Shown here: positions 62,753 to 64,000 of the stretch, piece after piece | Layout: each line of letters begins with the position of its first letter | Numbering within the stretch: the stretch's first letter is position 1 | Source of the DNA: an uncultured Gammaproteobacteria bacterium | GTDB lineage: Bacteria; Pseudomonadota; Gammaproteobacteria; Pseudomonadales; Pseudohongiellaceae | Direction of reading: 5' to 3' | Length of the DNA stretch: 64,000 nucleotides | Assembly (NCBI GenBank): GCA_913031035.1 | Contig: CAJWGN010000003.1 | Coordinates: 1-64,000 of the forward strand | The notes under the pieces: generated by a model | The model's input: only the letters and a program-made list of their open reading frames with translations | What the model was told of the DNA's origin: nothing | Databases searched by the model: none | Position numbers and translations under genes: made by a program

Positions 62753-62995
62753 AGTGTGGGTAATAATACTCAAGAAAAATTACAACTGATTGACTGTGGG
62801 AACTTTATTCTCTCTCCATATCGATCGCATTAAAGATGCTCACGGGTGTAAGTGTCACAAAAATGCAAAGTAAACGTAGCACAAATGAAATATGCCCAGC
62901 CTATTATTATCGCAGCTTAATACAAAGCAGCAAGCAGTCCGAAAAACCCTAACGCTGAATAATTGAAATCACGAAAAGACTTAATAGGAGTCAAC

Positions 62996-64000
62996 ATGAA
63001 TTTTAAGCGCTCAAAACTTAGCTCAATCGCAACAGCCGTAGCAATAGTAATCACTGCTATGTCAGTACAGGCTGCTGACCAGCCTATTTTATCAACGGCT
63101 GGCGCTAGCGCAGACGCGGTGTTTACTGGTGGCGCTACGATTAACGGCGGCGCGAGCTTTCTGTCAGCGGTTCCTGCCACTGAGGCGGCCGATTTAGTTG
63201 CAACCATCAAGCCTGCTGCTACCGATGTTGGCAAAATGGGTGATTTGGTCGTTGTAGCCGAAGTCCCTGGATTGGGTTTATTCAACCTTCTGTCCGGGGG
63301 TATTTGGGTTCCCCTTGCTGATGCAGCTAACGTTCAGCCATTCGCAAGCAAAATGCTATCAGTATCCGAAAAAGTAACAGTAATTAATGGCTTAGTCGGT
63401 ATTGACACAAACCTTGCTGGCCTGACTATCAAAGCATTTGTTGGTTATTACACCGGCGGTGACCTTGCAACACTTACCTATTCTAGCACTCCAGCGGCAT
63501 TGGCAATTTCACCGGCAGTCACCCCAGGTTGTCCGGCCAATACAACCGACAGTGGCTTGAGCTTTAAGAATAAGCCCACTTGCGTCCTGTCAGGCAGAAT
63601 TACTAGCGATACGCATTTAACGGCCAACAACACTTACCTTATTAAAGGTCAGGTGATTATAGGTGAGAACACAGTCGCCGGGGAGAAGACTCAGCTAACA
63701 ATTGATGCTGGAACTTTCATTTTTAATACCGGCGGCGTTCACTTGCTAGTGATTGATCGTAACGGTCAAATTCAGGCAAATGGCAGCGCTGCCAAGCCAG
63801 TCATTTTCTCCTATGAGGGAGATGAAGATGCGACCGTTGACACTCGTGGTCAGTGGGGCGGATTGGTTATTAACGGCAGTGCGACTATTAACGAAGCAGG
63901 CGGTGTTGCCGATGGCGAGGGCGCAAGTGGCCTGTACGGCGGTACTAACGATACAGACAGCAGCGGATCGATAACCTATGTACAGGTTAAATACGCTGGC
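62996..64000 (+). CDS. Secreted beta-helix-like surface protein, 5' part
   Basis: The frame is open from the ATG at 62996 (TAGGAG six bases upstream) to the end of the window, 335 codons, so the gene is incomplete. A signal peptide ends about SVQAADQ. The mature protein is rich in Gly, Ala and Thr. From about residue 200 it has LSGRITSDTHLTANNTYLIKG, LTIDAGTFIF, WGGLVINGSATI and YVQVKYAG, the repeat style of right-handed beta-helix proteins. It is probably a surface or exported structural protein; the function is unknown. Confidence 0.8.
   Translation, partial: MNFKRSKLSSIATAVAIVITAMSVQAADQPILSTAGASADAVFTGGATINGGASFLSAVPATEAADLVATIKPAATDVGKMGDLVVVAEVPGLGLFNLLSGGIWVPLADAANVQPFASKMLSVSEKVTVINGLVGIDTNLAGLTIKAFVGYYTGGDLATLTYSSTPAALAISPAVTPGCPANTTDSGLSFKNKPTCVLSGRITSDTHLTANNTYLIKGQVIIGENTVAGEKTQLTIDAGTFIFNTGGVHLLVIDRNGQIQANGSAAKPVIFSYEGDEDATVDTRGQWGGLVINGSATINEAGGVADGEGASGLYGGTNDTDSSGSITYVQVKYAG

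Overview
The window looks like chromosome of a free-living, probably marine gammaproteobacterium. The gene order nrdR-ribD-ribE-ribBX-ribH-nusB-thiL-pgpA-ribA and the trio dxs-ispA-xseB match what is known from Pseudomonas. A PomAB-type (Na+-driven) flagellar motor pair, several TonB-dependent receptors, a SUF-only Fe-S operon and an RpoE/ChrR-type ECF system fit Cellvibrionales-like or related marine groups. No rRNA, tRNA, CRISPR array, insertion sequence or phage gene was recognised. The taxonomic placement is inference.

Layout. 1-7.1 kb: end of a serine hydrolase gene, an exported alpha/beta hydrolase, a lipoprotein amidohydrolase of the D-aminoacylase type, a DUF2059 gene split by an in-frame TAA, and selO. 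7.3-13.9 kb: a minus-strand sufBCDSATE operon with a full-consensus IscR type 1 operator over its promoter. 14.6-17.7 kb: ettA and glyA, divergent. 17.8-24.9 kb: nrdR and the riboflavin/nusB/thiL/pgpA block, with a separate RibA and a RibB whose GTP cyclohydrolase II half is degenerate. 25-38.4 kb: a cobalamin salvage and uptake island. Two back-to-back cobalamin riboswitches drive btuB-cobO on the minus strand and a ten-gene plus-strand operon (cobO2-cobQ-btuC-btuD-cobU-cobT-cobS-cbiB-cobC-btuF). 38.5-44.7 kb: accessory genes (tandem membrane proteins, a DUF6152 pair, an orphan protein, a large TonB receptor). 44.8-48 kb: dxs-ispA-xseB. 48.3-51.5 kb: pomAB, a PilZ-type protein and two small unknown genes. 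51.6-57.4 kb: membrane and lipid-related genes, a Tat-signal RidA protein and a 1-Cys peroxiredoxin preceded by a possible 29-residue small protein. 57.4-64 kb: a PQQ-type quinoprotein, an NTF2-like gene divergent from an ECF sigma/ChrR pair with matched promoters, a 2OG-Fe(II) oxygenase and the start of a secreted beta-helix-like protein that runs off the window.

How the genes work together. The cobalamin island imports corrinoids (BtuB, BtuF, BtuC, BtuD), adenosylates them (two CobO), and carries out amidation, aminopropanol attachment and nucleotide-loop assembly (CobQ, CobC, CbiB, CobU, CobS, CobT). No corrin-ring synthesis or BluB gene is visible, so inside this window it is a salvage/late-pathway unit. 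Compared with the Pseudomonas order it sits between ribA and dxs, as if inserted there. The riboflavin block supplies FMN/FAD, the suf operon Fe-S clusters, and the ECF/ChrR pair probably handles oxidative or singlet-oxygen stress.
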